NCBI RefSeq assembly: GCF_001911425.1
Contig: NZ_MPPL01000001.1
Location: forward strand, 640,301 to 686,776
Source: Mucilaginibacter polytrichastri
GTDB lineage: Bacteria > Bacteroidota > Bacteroidia > Sphingobacteriales > Sphingobacteriaceae
Length of the DNA: 46,476 bases
Reading direction: 5' to 3'
Shown: positions 18,507-26,802 of the stretch, in pieces
Position numbering within the stretch: position 1 is the stretch's first letter
Layout: each line of letters starts with the position of its first letter
The notes under the pieces: model-generated
Databases searched by the model: none
Seen by the model: only the letters and a program-made list of their open reading frames with translations
What the model was told of the DNA's origin: nothing
Translations under genes and position numbers: made by a program

Positions 18507-18932
18507 ATGGCAGAAAAAGAGAAATTACGAATAGATAAATACTTGTGGGCCATCCGCCTTTTTAAAACCCGTACCCTGGCTTCAGACGCCTGCAAGGCAG
18601 GGCGTGTTAAATTGAACGGGCAAAATACAAAGCCATCGCACGAAGTGAAACTGGATGAACTGTATAGCGTATCTAAAGGCCCCGAGCGTAAAATAATACT
18701 GGTAACCGGCTTGTTAGAGAACCGCGTTGATGCCAAAACTGCCGTAAATTATTACGAAGACAAAACACCGGTTGAAGACCGCGAGGGCTTTCAGGCGATG
18801 TCGCAGGCACCGCAGTTGCGCCGCGATCGTGGCGCAGGCCGCCCAACCAAACGCGACCGCCGCGATATTGACGACCTGCAGCAGGACTTCTTTGAGAAAA
18901 ATACCGAAGCCGGCAATAAAGAAGAAGAATAG
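18507..18932 (+). CDS. S4-domain RNA-binding protein (Hsp15/HslR-like)
   Basis: This 141-residue protein carries an S4 domain at residues 4-50: 'LRIDKYLWAIRLFKTRTLA', then 'CKAGRVKLNGQNTKPSHEV'. This matches the Hsp15 (HslR) family, which recognises stalled 50S subunits carrying nascent peptides in E. coli. The C-terminal 50 residues are charged and Arg/Asp/Glu-rich ('RRDRGAGRPTKRDRRDIDDL'). The function in this organism is inferred only from the domain. Confidence 0.87.
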   Translation: MAEKEKLRIDKYLWAIRLFKTRTLASDACKAGRVKLNGQNTKPSHEVKLDELYSVSKGPERKIILVTGLLENRVDAKTAVNYYEDKTPVEDREGFQAMSQAPQLRRDRGAGRPTKRDRRDIDDLQQDFFEKNTEAGNKEEE

Positions 18933-18939
18933 GTCTGAT

Positions 18940-19467
18940 TTATTTTAAATACTCTTTAGAGATCAGTTCGTAAAGCTCTTTGCTGTCTTTGGCCATATCC
19001 AGGTTTTGTTTCAGCAGCAGGCGCAGGTCGTCCTCGGGCAGCGATTCAGCAATATCGCACAAGGCTTTATAGCACGAAATCTCCAGGCTTTCAATGGCGT
19101 TTAAATAACACAGCATGGCAAGGTCGGCCTCCAGTTTGGTCATGCCGTCGGCTTTAATGGCCACATAGGCTTCTATGGTTAAAAATCGTACGCCAAAGCA
19201 GTGTTTTATAGCGTATTCTTCGCCAATAATACGGTAAATCTCTTCCATCCTCAACAGCTGGATCTTCATTTCATCTACACTCTCTAATATGGCGTTTTTA
19301 AGATCATTAAATGAAGCGCTTGCCGCCATAATGGGCAGGTTGGCAATAAGGTAAGACCTAACGCAGTAAATATTACTTAACTGCATTAAAAATACCTTTT
19401 TTAAAGAAGCTTCATCCAATTTTAAATGGCCGTTAAACAGCCGCATATTAGTTTTGATAGGGGACAT
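18940..19467 (-). CDS. DUF892 / ferritin-like helical protein
   Basis: The start at 19467 (MSPIKTNM) is chosen over an upstream ATG at 19494, giving 175 residues. The protein is all-helical, with spacing like the YciE/YciF (DUF892) ferritin-like family: 'LSNIYCVRSYLIANLPIMAASA', then 'MKIQLLRMEEIYRIIG' and 'LNAIESLEISCYKALCDIAESL'. The ExxH metal ligands of ferritin-like proteins are not obvious: the helix carries MKIQLLRMEE rather than an H-containing motif. Metal binding may therefore be lost. It is convergent with the S4 gene, with only 7 bases between stops. Confidence 0.6.
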   Translation of the reverse strand: MSPIKTNMRLFNGHLKLDEASLKKVFLMQLSNIYCVRSYLIANLPIMAASASFNDLKNAILESVDEMKIQLLRMEEIYRIIGEEYAIKHCFGVRFLTIEAYVAIKADGMTKLEADLAMLCYLNAIESLEISCYKALCDIAESLPEDDLRLLLKQNLDMAKDSKELYELISKEYLK

Positions 19468-19598
19468 GATGTTGTTGTGGTTGAAAAGCAGCAAATTACT
19501 TTGCGCGATAAAGGTAGTTAATCATCGGCAATTAATTAAAACAGGGCCTTTTATATTAATGCTGCCACGCTTTTGCAACTTTATTTCTACATTAGTGT

Positions 19599-20180
19599 AT
19601 GTTATCATCTCCCATATTAAAAACAGCTTTTTTACGCAGCATACTCTTCCTGTTTTTAACTATCCCAGCCGTAGTTTACAGTAAGCCCAAGCCAGATCGT
19701 ACCGCGCTGCGCATTGTACTCATAAGGCATGGCGAAAAACCCGCCCAGGGCGATAACCTATCGTGTGCCGGTTTTAACAGGGCAATAAAACTGCCTGCAG
19801 TACTAAAAAGTAAGTTTGGCATCCCCGATTATATTTATGTGCCCGCACCTTCAACAGGTAAGCGTACCACCAACTGCCGCATGCTGCAAACTATTATGCC
19901 TTTTGCCATTAAAAATAACCTGCCCATTAATACCGACTTTACCGTTGATGCCACCGACCTGCTGGCCAAAAAAATAAAGAAGCAAACCGGTACCGTATTG
20001 GTAGTTTGGGAACATAAGCAACTCGGAAATATTTTAATATCGCTTGGCCTTAAAGACCTCCCCGGCAAATGGAAAGAAGATGATTTTGATAGTATCTACG
20101 TAATCACCTATCCTAAAAATAAAGCAGTGCTAACTGTAGATCAGGAAGGAATTACGCCTGTGGGAGATTGTGGTTTTTAG
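19599..20180 (+). CDS. Exported histidine phosphatase family protein
   Basis: This 193-residue protein begins with a signal-peptide-like stretch (residues 9-27, ending VVYSKPK). The core starts with RIVLIRHGEKP, the RHG phosphohistidine motif at about residues 43-45. A later WEHKQLG segment near 137 provides the second catalytic histidine, and STGKRTTNCRM near 85 has the usual arginine region. Exported members of this superfamily hydrolyse small phosphate esters or are uncharacterised. It is divergent from the DUF892-like gene. Substrate unknown. Confidence 0.75.
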   Translation: MLSSPILKTAFLRSILFLFLTIPAVVYSKPKPDRTALRIVLIRHGEKPAQGDNLSCAGFNRAIKLPAVLKSKFGIPDYIYVPAPSTGKRTTNCRMLQTIMPFAIKNNLPINTDFTVDATDLLAKKIKKQTGTVLVVWEHKQLGNILISLGLKDLPGKWKEDDFDSIYVITYPKNKAVLTVDQEGITPVGDCGF

Positions 20181-20246
20181 TATATCTATTTCTTAGACAC
20201 TATAAAAGTATCTCAGCAGGTATGGAAGGTAATGTATACCCAACTG

Positions 20247-20429
20247 CTACAACGCTGGATGAAAATTTTCTAGCATCGCCTCCAAATCTTCTTTCTTGCT
20301 CAATTTTGGCAGGTTTGTAAACCTTAATGTCAATTTTATTAACTCCTGATAGCTGACTTTTGCTGCAGAGGTGTGGTATTGCAATTGAAAAAAACCAATC
20401 TTATCAATTAAACGTTGATAGAGTAACGG
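20247..20429 (-). pseudogene. C-terminal remnant of an unidentified gene
   Basis: Reading the minus strand from 20429 to a TAG at 20247-20249 gives 60 residues with protein-like composition ('LIDKIGFFQLQYHTSAAKV', then 'SYQELIKLTLRFTNLPKL' and 'KKEDLEAMLENFHPAL'). There is no start codon at its beginning, and a stop (TAA) lies directly upstream in frame. The best explanation is the tail of a gene that has been truncated. I do not recognise the family. It lies in the otherwise gene-free 20181-20504 gap, of which the rest shows nothing. Confidence 0.4.
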
Positions 20430-20504
20430 TTATTCTTTAGCATTTGATACTCCGTCTGTTTTAATTCGCTATAGAGGCGTAATAATTTAATAAGGCAAAC
20501 TTGA

Positions 20505-20723
20505 ATGAAGTTTTTATCTCATCTACCAATTTACATTTACGCATCAATCGCAATAATTATCTATCTCATTATCCATGCCATGAAGGCGAAAAAACTGTCG
20601 AAAAAATTGAAGGGAAGTGGCCGGGTAACTGAAATTAAAAAATGGGAAAACCGTAAGGAGTTTTGTTACATAGGCATCTCCTTTTTATTGATCATGACCA
20701 TTTTTGTTGAACTTATAGATTAA
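20505..20723 (+). CDS. Small two-helix membrane protein, unknown
   Basis: This 72-residue protein has hydrophobic segments at about 8-25 and 52-69, with a strongly basic loop between them (KAKKLSKKLKGSGRVTEIKKWENRK). The topology would put both ends outside and the basic loop inside the cytoplasm. No family was recognised. The reading frame is compact and ends shortly before the efflux operon promoter region, but the 176-base gap and the sigma-54 promoter make it a separate unit. Confidence 0.5.
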   Translation: MKFLSHLPIYIYASIAIIIYLIIHAMKAKKLSKKLKGSGRVTEIKKWENRKEFCYIGISFLLIMTIFVELID

Positions 20724-20793
20724 TCCTTTGCCAGACCTCTACAGCTGGCAGGTCATTCACCCGTCGGCTTATTATCCCAATTCAAAACACTTT

Positions 20794-20807
20794 GTCCGGT
20801 ATCGGAC
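20794..20807. promoter_or_regulatory. Perfect dyad upstream of the sigma-54 promoter (candidate activator site)
   Basis: GTCCGGTATCGGAC is a perfect inverted repeat of five-base arms around a four-base spacer. It lies 53 bases before the -24 GG, a position compatible with an NtrC-type activator binding site. The operon it precedes encodes such an activator with a Fis-type helix-turn-helix, so autoregulation is likely. Confidence 0.6.
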
Positions 20808-20830
20808 GTTTATTCAAATTAAATAAATCT

Positions 20831-20847
20831 TAAATATCTGATATTTA
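20831..20847. promoter_or_regulatory. AT-rich perfect palindrome between dyad and promoter
   Basis: TAAATATCTGATATTTA has eight-base perfect arms around a single central T. It lies between the candidate activator site and the -24 box, where a DNA-bending or second regulatory protein might bind. Because the region is AT-rich it could also be chance. Confidence 0.35.
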
Positions 20848-20858
20848 ACTATTTAATA

Positions 20859-20876
20859 TCGGCACAGCGCTTGCAA
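20859..20876 (+). promoter_or_regulatory. Sigma-54 (-24/-12) promoter of the efflux operon
   Basis: The sequence contains GGCACAGCGCTTGCA at 20861-20875. The invariant GG (-24) and GC (-12) are exactly ten bases apart and the flanks match the GGCAC-N5-TTGCA consensus; only the T before GG is changed to C. The expected transcript start is near 20886, 14 bases before the HlyD gene ATG. The operon carries its own NtrC-type activator. Confidence 0.85.
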
Positions 20877-20899
20877 AGCTATAGGCAAACAAGCGATAA

Positions 20900-22147
20900 A
20901 TGGATACCGAAATATCAGCCGAAATAACCTCAAAAAAACGAAAGAGAAATACGCTCATCATTGGCCTATGTGCCGGCATGCTGGTTGCCGCTGTGTGGGG
21001 CATAAGGGTGTTTTTAAAATCGTCACTAAACCGTAGCGAAATTACAGTAGCCAGCGTGGCTATTGGCGATGTAGAGAACACGCTTAATGCAGCAGGCGAG
21101 GTATTGCCCGAGTTTGAGGAAGTAATAACCAGCCCCATCAACGCTTCGATAAAAAGCGCAGTGCTGGATGCCGGTACCAAGGTTAAAACCGGGCAGTCTA
21201 TCCTCATCCTCGACAAATCTGCCACCGAAAACGAATTTGCCAAACTCCGGTTTCAACTCGAAACCAAGCACAACGAGATCAAAAAACTCAAGCTCGATCT
21301 CAATAAAAGTTTTTTCGACATCCAGTCCAACAATGCCATTAAACAATTGCGCATTGCCAACCTGCAAGATGCGGTAGAAAATGCTAAACGCCTGTACAAA
21401 GCCGGTGGCGGCACCCGCGAAGGCATTGAGCAGGCCGAGCTTAACCTCAAGGTTGCCCAGCTGGAAAAAAAACAGCTCGAAAACGAGATTAAAAGCAAGC
21501 AGCAAACCATGCAGGTAGAGGTAAAGGAGGCAGAAATTGCCGCCGCCATTCAGCAAAACGACCTCGACGAACTGGAACGCAAGCTGAAACTGGCCAATGT
21601 TGTGGCCACCCGCAATGGGGTGATTACTTATGTGAATAAGAATATCGGCGCAACTATAAGGGAGGGCGAAATACTGGCCCGCATTGCCGACCTGGGCAGC
21701 TTTAAGGTGGCGGGCACCATCTCAGATAATTACCTCGACCAGTTACATGCCGGTATGCCGGCCATTGTGCGCTTTAATGATAACCAGTTGCGGGGGCATA
21801 TTGTAAATGTATACCCATCGGTGCAAAACGGTATTGTAAGTTATGATGTACAGTTGGACGAGCGTAACAACAAGCAGCTGCGCCCCAACATGAAGGTGGA
21901 TGTATACCTGGTTACGGCCGCACACAGCAAGGTAATGCGTATAGCCAACGGGCAGGCCTTTAAAGGTGTTGGCGCGCAGGATGTATTTGTGGTAAACGGC
22001 GATAAGGCCGAAAGACGCACCGTGCACCTGGGCCTCAGCAATTTTGATTATGTGGAGATTAAAGATGGTGTAAAGCCCGGCGAAGTACTTATCAGCTCGG
22101 ATATGAGTGAGTATAAAAATGCAAAAGAATTCAGTATTAAAAACTAA
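20900..22147 (+). CDS. HlyD/MacA-type efflux periplasmic adaptor
   Basis: This 415-residue membrane fusion protein bridges an inner membrane transporter and an outer membrane channel. One transmembrane anchor lies at about 18-38, after a basic KKRKR segment. A lipoyl-like half follows (INASIKSAVLDAGTKVKTGQ near 95), then a long helical hairpin from about 120 to 230 rich in Lys/Glu/Leu heptads. The second lipoyl half and beta-barrel follow (ATRNGVITYVNKNIGATIREG near 236). It is the first gene after the sigma-54 promoter and lies 14 bases before the TolC-type gene. The transported substrate cannot be told. Confidence 0.9.
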   Translation: MDTEISAEITSKKRKRNTLIIGLCAGMLVAAVWGIRVFLKSSLNRSEITVASVAIGDVENTLNAAGEVLPEFEEVITSPINASIKSAVLDAGTKVKTGQSILILDKSATENEFAKLRFQLETKHNEIKKLKLDLNKSFFDIQSNNAIKQLRIANLQDAVENAKRLYKAGGGTREGIEQAELNLKVAQLEKKQLENEIKSKQQTMQVEVKEAEIAAAIQQNDLDELERKLKLANVVATRNGVITYVNKNIGATIREGEILARIADLGSFKVAGTISDNYLDQLHAGMPAIVRFNDNQLRGHIVNVYPSVQNGIVSYDVQLDERNNKQLRPNMKVDVYLVTAAHSKVMRIANGQAFKGVGAQDVFVVNGDKAERRTVHLGLSNFDYVEIKDGVKPGEVLISSDMSEYKNAKEFSIKN

Positions 22148-22161
22148 TAAGCCGTACAAAA

Positions 22162-23619
22162 ATGAAAACTTTATACTACATCTTGTTTTTTGTATTCGGC
22201 ATTACCGATGTTGTTAACGCCGCCACGCCTGATACCCTGCGCCTTACCCTGGGGCAAGTGGTTGAGCTGGCCCGCAAAAATTCTATTGCCGCTAAACAGG
22301 CCATCTCGGTAAAAGAAACCAAATACTGGCAGTGGCGTACCTACAAATCAAACTACCAGCCGCAGCTTTCGTTAAGCGGTACGCTGCCGGGTTACAGTAA
22401 AACCTACCAGCAGGTATTGCAGCCTAATGGTACCATTTTATTTCAGCCGATACATAATGATAACTCGAGCCTGCAGCTGGATTTTAGCCAAACCATTACC
22501 GCTACCGGGGGCACCATTTACGGTACAACCAACCTGCAGCGTTTTGATGATTTCGACCGTAACAATGTGCTGTACAATGGTGTGCCTTATGCTGTGGGGT
22601 TTAGCCAGCCGCTGTTCCAGTTCAATAGCCTTAAATGGGATAAAAGGATAGAGCCTTTGAAATACAACGAAAGCAAACAGGCTTTTATCGAATCGCAGGA
22701 GCAGATTGCGGTAACGGTGGAAGGGTACTTTTTTGATCTGTTGCTTTCGCAGGTTAATTTGCACGTGGCAGAGCTCAATCTAAAAAATACCCAACAGATC
22801 CTCAAAGTAGCCAACGTAAAGTTTGAGTTGGGCAAGCTATCTAAAAACGAAATTTTGCAACTGCAGCTCGAACTGCTGAACGCACAGAAGGCCGTTGGCA
22901 TAGCTAAGCGCAACATTCAGATAGCCACCCTTACATTGCGCAGCTACATGGGTTTTGATGGCGAAAGCAGTATTGCATTGGTGGTGCCCGAAGAGATCAG
23001 CAAAATGGAGGTGAATACAGAAAAGGTTTTGGCCGAAGCCTTTGCCAACCGGTCAGACGCGATTGCTTTTATAAGGCGCATTGCCGAGGCCCAGCGGGAT
23101 GTAGCCAAAGCCAAAGGGCAAACCGGGCTAACGGCAACTTTAACGGCCAACCTGGGCTTCTCTAACAGCGCATCCAACATACCTGATGTATATAAATCGC
23201 CGCAAAACCAGCAATTGCTGCAATTGCAGTTTGCCATCCCGGTGCTGGATTGGGGCCGCAGCAAATCTAAAACCAAAACGGCTGAGGCTAACGAGCAGTT
23301 TACCGTGTATGCCGTGGAGCAGGATAAGCAAACTTTCAGGCAGCAGATCATTACCCAGGTTACGCTGTTTAATATGCTGAAAGAGCAGATTGCCTCTAAC
23401 GCACAGGCCGACAGCATTGCCGGCGAAAAGTACCAGATAGCCCGCGAGCGCTACGTACTGGGCGATTTAAGCATTACCGACCTGAGCATTGCCTTCCAGG
23501 AGAACGACCAGGCCAAGCGGGATTTTATTAATGCCCTGCGCGATTTCTGGGGAGCTTATTACCAGCTGCGCTACCTCTCGCTTTACGATTTTGAAAAGAA
23601 ACAAAAAATAACTTATTAA
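22162..23619 (+). CDS. TolC-family outer membrane efflux channel
   Basis: This 485-residue protein begins with a clear signal peptide (MKTLYYILFFVFGITDVVNA, cut near residue 20). Two long repeated helical regions with LTLGQVVELARKNS near 30 and LAEAFANRSDAIAFIRRIAEAQRD near 292 are typical of TolC-like OEP domains. Length is normal for the family (430-500). It would form the trimeric channel of the tripartite pump with the upstream adaptor and the ABC proteins downstream. It is spaced 22 bases from the ATPase gene. Confidence 0.92.
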   Translation: MKTLYYILFFVFGITDVVNAATPDTLRLTLGQVVELARKNSIAAKQAISVKETKYWQWRTYKSNYQPQLSLSGTLPGYSKTYQQVLQPNGTILFQPIHNDNSSLQLDFSQTITATGGTIYGTTNLQRFDDFDRNNVLYNGVPYAVGFSQPLFQFNSLKWDKRIEPLKYNESKQAFIESQEQIAVTVEGYFFDLLLSQVNLHVAELNLKNTQQILKVANVKFELGKLSKNEILQLQLELLNAQKAVGIAKRNIQIATLTLRSYMGFDGESSIALVVPEEISKMEVNTEKVLAEAFANRSDAIAFIRRIAEAQRDVAKAKGQTGLTATLTANLGFSNSASNIPDVYKSPQNQQLLQLQFAIPVLDWGRSKSKTKTAEANEQFTVYAVEQDKQTFRQQIITQVTLFNMLKEQIASNAQADSIAGEKYQIARERYVLGDLSITDLSIAFQENDQAKRDFINALRDFWGAYYQLRYLSLYDFEKKQKITY

Positions 23620-23641
23620 AAAGCATTATAATCAACCAATC

Positions 23642-24307
23642 ATGATCAGTTTACAAAACATTGAAAAGGTTTACCGCACCACCAATATCGAAACCCTGGC
23701 GCTTAACAACATTAATCTGGATATTGCCAAAGGCGAGTTCTTATCTATCATGGGCCCGTCGGGCTGTGGTAAAAGTACGCTGCTGAATATTATGGGTTTG
23801 CTGGATGCACCATCAAAAGGCCAAATTAAAATAGCAGACCAAACCACCGGCAACCTTAGCGATAAGCAACTGGCCAAATTCCGCAACCAAAAGTTGGGGT
23901 TCATTTTTCAAAGCTATCACCTCATTAATGATCTGCAGGTGCTAGACAATGTGGAACTGCCTTTGCTATACCGCGATACTACGGCCAAAGAGCGCCGGCA
24001 ACTGGCCAGCGAGGCCTTAGAAAAAGTAGGGTTGAGCAACCGGATGAAGCATTTCCCAACGCAATTATCAGGCGGGCAAAGGCAGCGTGTAGCTATTGCA
24101 AGGGCTATTGTAGGCCGCCCCGAAATTATACTGGCCGATGAGCCTACCGGTAACCTGGACAGTGCCATGGGTAACGAGATTATGGACATCCTCATCAACC
24201 TCAATAAAAACGACGGTACCACTATTATAATGGTTACACACGATGAGCATATGGCGCAAAAAACTCACCGTTTAGTTCGCCTGTTTGATGGTTCGCAAGT
24301 TTTATAA
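23642..24307 (+). CDS. ABC transporter ATP-binding protein (MacB/LolD type)
   Basis: This 221-residue ATPase powers the FtsX-type permeases encoded next to it. Walker A GPSGCGKS is at residues 38-45, the Q-loop near 90, the signature LSGGQ at 142-146, Walker B ILADEP at 163-168 and the switch histidine at 200. The insert YHLINDLQVLDNVELPL after the Q-loop is characteristic of MacB/LolD-class exporters rather than importers. It lies in the middle of the efflux operon, 22 bases from each neighbour. Confidence 0.95.
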   Translation: MISLQNIEKVYRTTNIETLALNNINLDIAKGEFLSIMGPSGCGKSTLLNIMGLLDAPSKGQIKIADQTTGNLSDKQLAKFRNQKLGFIFQSYHLINDLQVLDNVELPLLYRDTTAKERRQLASEALEKVGLSNRMKHFPTQLSGGQRQRVAIARAIVGRPEIILADEPTGNLDSAMGNEIMDILINLNKNDGTTIIMVTHDEHMAQKTHRLVRLFDGSQVL

Positions 24308-24329
24308 ATCAGCCTAAACCAATATAGCC

Positions 24330-25559
24330 ATGTTAAAAAACTATTTTAAAATAGCCATAGCGGTGTTAAGGCGCCGCAAGTTCTTTACGTTTATCAGCCT
24401 GTTCGGTATCAGCTTTACGCTCACCATTTTAATGGTGGCCACGGCGTTTATTGATAAGATAGCAAATGACGACTATCCGGATAAAAAGCGCGACCGCTCC
24501 TTATATGTTGCCCACATAGAGTTACGCGGCAAGGATGCGATGAACTCCACCAGTCCGTCATACTACTTTCTTAAGCATTTTGTGGGGAGCCTTAAAACAC
24601 CGGTTAAAATGGCTATCTCGTCTCAATTCAGGAGCACTAATACTTATGTTAACAACCGTAAAATTGTTATTAATTATAAATATACCGATGCCAGTTACTG
24701 GGATGTAACGGAGTACAAGTTTCTGGAAGGCAAGGCAATTACCAGCCAGCAGGTGGCCAATGCAGAGCATGTAACCGTGATATCTGAGGATATGAAGAAT
24801 GAATACTTTGGGGGTGATGCCGGGCCTGTGGTAGGCAAATATATTGAGGCTGATAATGTTAAATACCGTGTTTGCGGCGTAGTGAAAAATATACCGATAA
24901 CCGCTTATTTTTTTTATGCCGACATATACCTGCCTTACACCGTTGCCAAAAATGATTTTAATAAAGATAAAGGGTACATGGGCGATTTTAACGCCATTTT
25001 GTTAGCGGCTAACAAGGAGGACGTGCCTAAAATGCAGCAGGAATTTGATGCAATGGTACCCAAAATACCCATGCCCAATAAATTGTTTAACACACTGTAT
25101 ACCCATGCAGATACCTACATTGTTGGCTTTGTGCGCACCGGTAACGAAACCAAATCTGGCGTAATGTATGTGCTAATTGCGCTGGTGATATTTGCTTTGT
25201 TTGTAATGTTGTTGCCCACACTAAACCTGGTTAATATTAATGTTACCCGTATTATGGAGCGTTCGTCAGAGATTGGGGTGCGTAAAGCTTTTGGGGCATC
25301 GTCTCAAACACTGGTTTATCAATTTATTGCAGAGAACCTTATTCTTACCTTTCTGGGCGGCATTATAGGCGTAGTGTTATCGGTAATTGCTATGTATTTT
25401 ATAAACAATGCCAAATTAATTGCCAACCTCGATCTTACCCTGAATTTTACCGTCCTGCTTTTTGCTATGCTAATCTGCATTTTCTTTGGTTTGCTTTCCG
25501 GGGTTTACCCGGCCTGGCGCATGTCTAAACTTAATGTAGTAACCGCTTTAAAAGCCTAA
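24330..25559 (+). CDS. FtsX/MacB-type ABC permease, first of pair
   Basis: This 409-residue membrane protein has one N-terminal transmembrane helix (about 18-42), a large periplasmic domain of the MacB_PCD type (about 45-270) and three C-terminal helices of the FtsX domain (about 278-405). The segment RIMERSSEIGVRKAFGASSQTLVYQF is a hallmark cytoplasmic coupling loop of this class. With the second permease it probably forms the heterodimeric membrane part of the exporter. Mechanism in MacB systems is mechanotransmission, not direct membrane channel transport. Confidence 0.9.
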   Translation: MLKNYFKIAIAVLRRRKFFTFISLFGISFTLTILMVATAFIDKIANDDYPDKKRDRSLYVAHIELRGKDAMNSTSPSYYFLKHFVGSLKTPVKMAISSQFRSTNTYVNNRKIVINYKYTDASYWDVTEYKFLEGKAITSQQVANAEHVTVISEDMKNEYFGGDAGPVVGKYIEADNVKYRVCGVVKNIPITAYFFYADIYLPYTVAKNDFNKDKGYMGDFNAILLAANKEDVPKMQQEFDAMVPKIPMPNKLFNTLYTHADTYIVGFVRTGNETKSGVMYVLIALVIFALFVMLLPTLNLVNINVTRIMERSSEIGVRKAFGASSQTLVYQFIAENLILTFLGGIIGVVLSVIAMYFINNAKLIANLDLTLNFTVLLFAMLICIFFGLLSGVYPAWRMSKLNVVTALKA

Positions 25560-25590
25560 TCAACTAATCATTCCTTAAAATTAAGATATT

Positions 25591-26781
25591 ATGTTTAAGC
25601 ATTTATTTAAGCTAATCTGGAATAAAAAGAAGCAAAACTCTTTACTCATTGTAGAGATACTGCTATCATTTATGGTGCTGTTTGCTGTTTTTGCCTTTGG
25701 TATAAACTCATACCGTAACTATGTAAAGCCCATCGGGATAAACTATGAGCATGTATGGGTAATTAATTACAATAACTCACTAAAAACCCAGAATTCTGAT
25801 TCGCTCACCCTGTTTTATGAGGGCTTGTTGCGCAACATTAAGGCCATGCCGCAGGTAATAGATGCCGGTTATTCCAGTTCCAATGTTCCGTTTTCTACTT
25901 CACATACGAATAATACTATTAGCGCAAACGGGAAAGAGGTACCGTCGGTAAACCAATTCTCGGGCGATATTAATTATATAAATGTATTGGGCGCAAAGAT
26001 GCAGGCAGGCCGCTGGTACAATAAAGAAGACTTTGCATCCAAACAAAACATTACCGTAATTAACAATGCACTTAAAGAAAAAATATTTGGGAATACTGAT
26101 GCCGTAGGTAAGTACCTTAACTATGGCGATGACAAAACCCACAGCAAAACCAAAATTATTGGTGTGCTTAACGATATTAAATTTAACGGCGATTACCAAA
26201 GGGCAGAAGTTAGTATGTATAACCGCCTGGATACGGGGGCTTATCACTGGCTTACCAGCATCCTGGTAAAGGTTGACCCTAAAGCCGACGCCGCATTTGA
26301 AAGCCGGCTTTATAAATTAATGGCTAACGCACTCAAAAATTCAAATATCGAACTGGAGCATTTGCCTAATAAACTGGTGGCTTACAACAAATTTACACTG
26401 GTACCGCTAATCGTTATGTCTATTGTGGCTGCCTTTCTCATTATCAATGTAGCCCTGGGCATATTTGGTGTGCTGTGGTACAATATCAACAAACGCCGGG
26501 GCGAAATTGGCCTGCGCCGTGCAATAGGTGCATCAGGCAATTCCGTATCATCACAATTGGTTGCTGAAGCTTTGATCGTGGCTACTTTTTCGCTCATTAT
26601 CGGGGCGTTTTTTGCGGTACAGTTTCCGCTGTTGAATGTATTTGACCTGCCGGCCAGCGTTTATCTGCTGGCACTGGCTTTGGCAATTTTGTTCATTTAC
26701 ATATTGGTATTAATCTGCTCGCTTTATCCCGGCAAACAGGCGGCTGCAATTTACCCGGCAGTTGCGTTACATGAAGAATAA
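25591..26781 (+). CDS. FtsX/MacB-type ABC permease, second of pair
   Basis: This 396-residue protein has the same layout as the preceding gene: a transmembrane helix at about 20-38, a periplasmic domain to about 270, then three helices. The coupling loop KRRGEIGLRRAIGASGNSVSSQL is conserved. It is diverged in sequence from its partner, so the two are unlikely to be a recent duplication. It is followed 21 bases later by the sigma-54 activator. Confidence 0.88.
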   Translation: MFKHLFKLIWNKKKQNSLLIVEILLSFMVLFAVFAFGINSYRNYVKPIGINYEHVWVINYNNSLKTQNSDSLTLFYEGLLRNIKAMPQVIDAGYSSSNVPFSTSHTNNTISANGKEVPSVNQFSGDINYINVLGAKMQAGRWYNKEDFASKQNITVINNALKEKIFGNTDAVGKYLNYGDDKTHSKTKIIGVLNDIKFNGDYQRAEVSMYNRLDTGAYHWLTSILVKVDPKADAAFESRLYKLMANALKNSNIELEHLPNKLVAYNKFTLVPLIVMSIVAAFLIINVALGIFGVLWYNINKRRGEIGLRRAIGASGNSVSSQLVAEALIVATFSLIIGAFFAVQFPLLNVFDLPASVYLLALALAILFIYILVLICSLYPGKQAAAIYPAVALHEE

Positions 26782-26802
26782 TTACGACCTTAACACCTCA
26801 AT

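Noticed and set aside
20729..20754. Possible terminator hairpin (TGCCAG/CTGGCA) after the two-helix gene
   Set aside because: The stem is only six base pairs with a 10-base loop and no T-run follows; alternative pairings compete.
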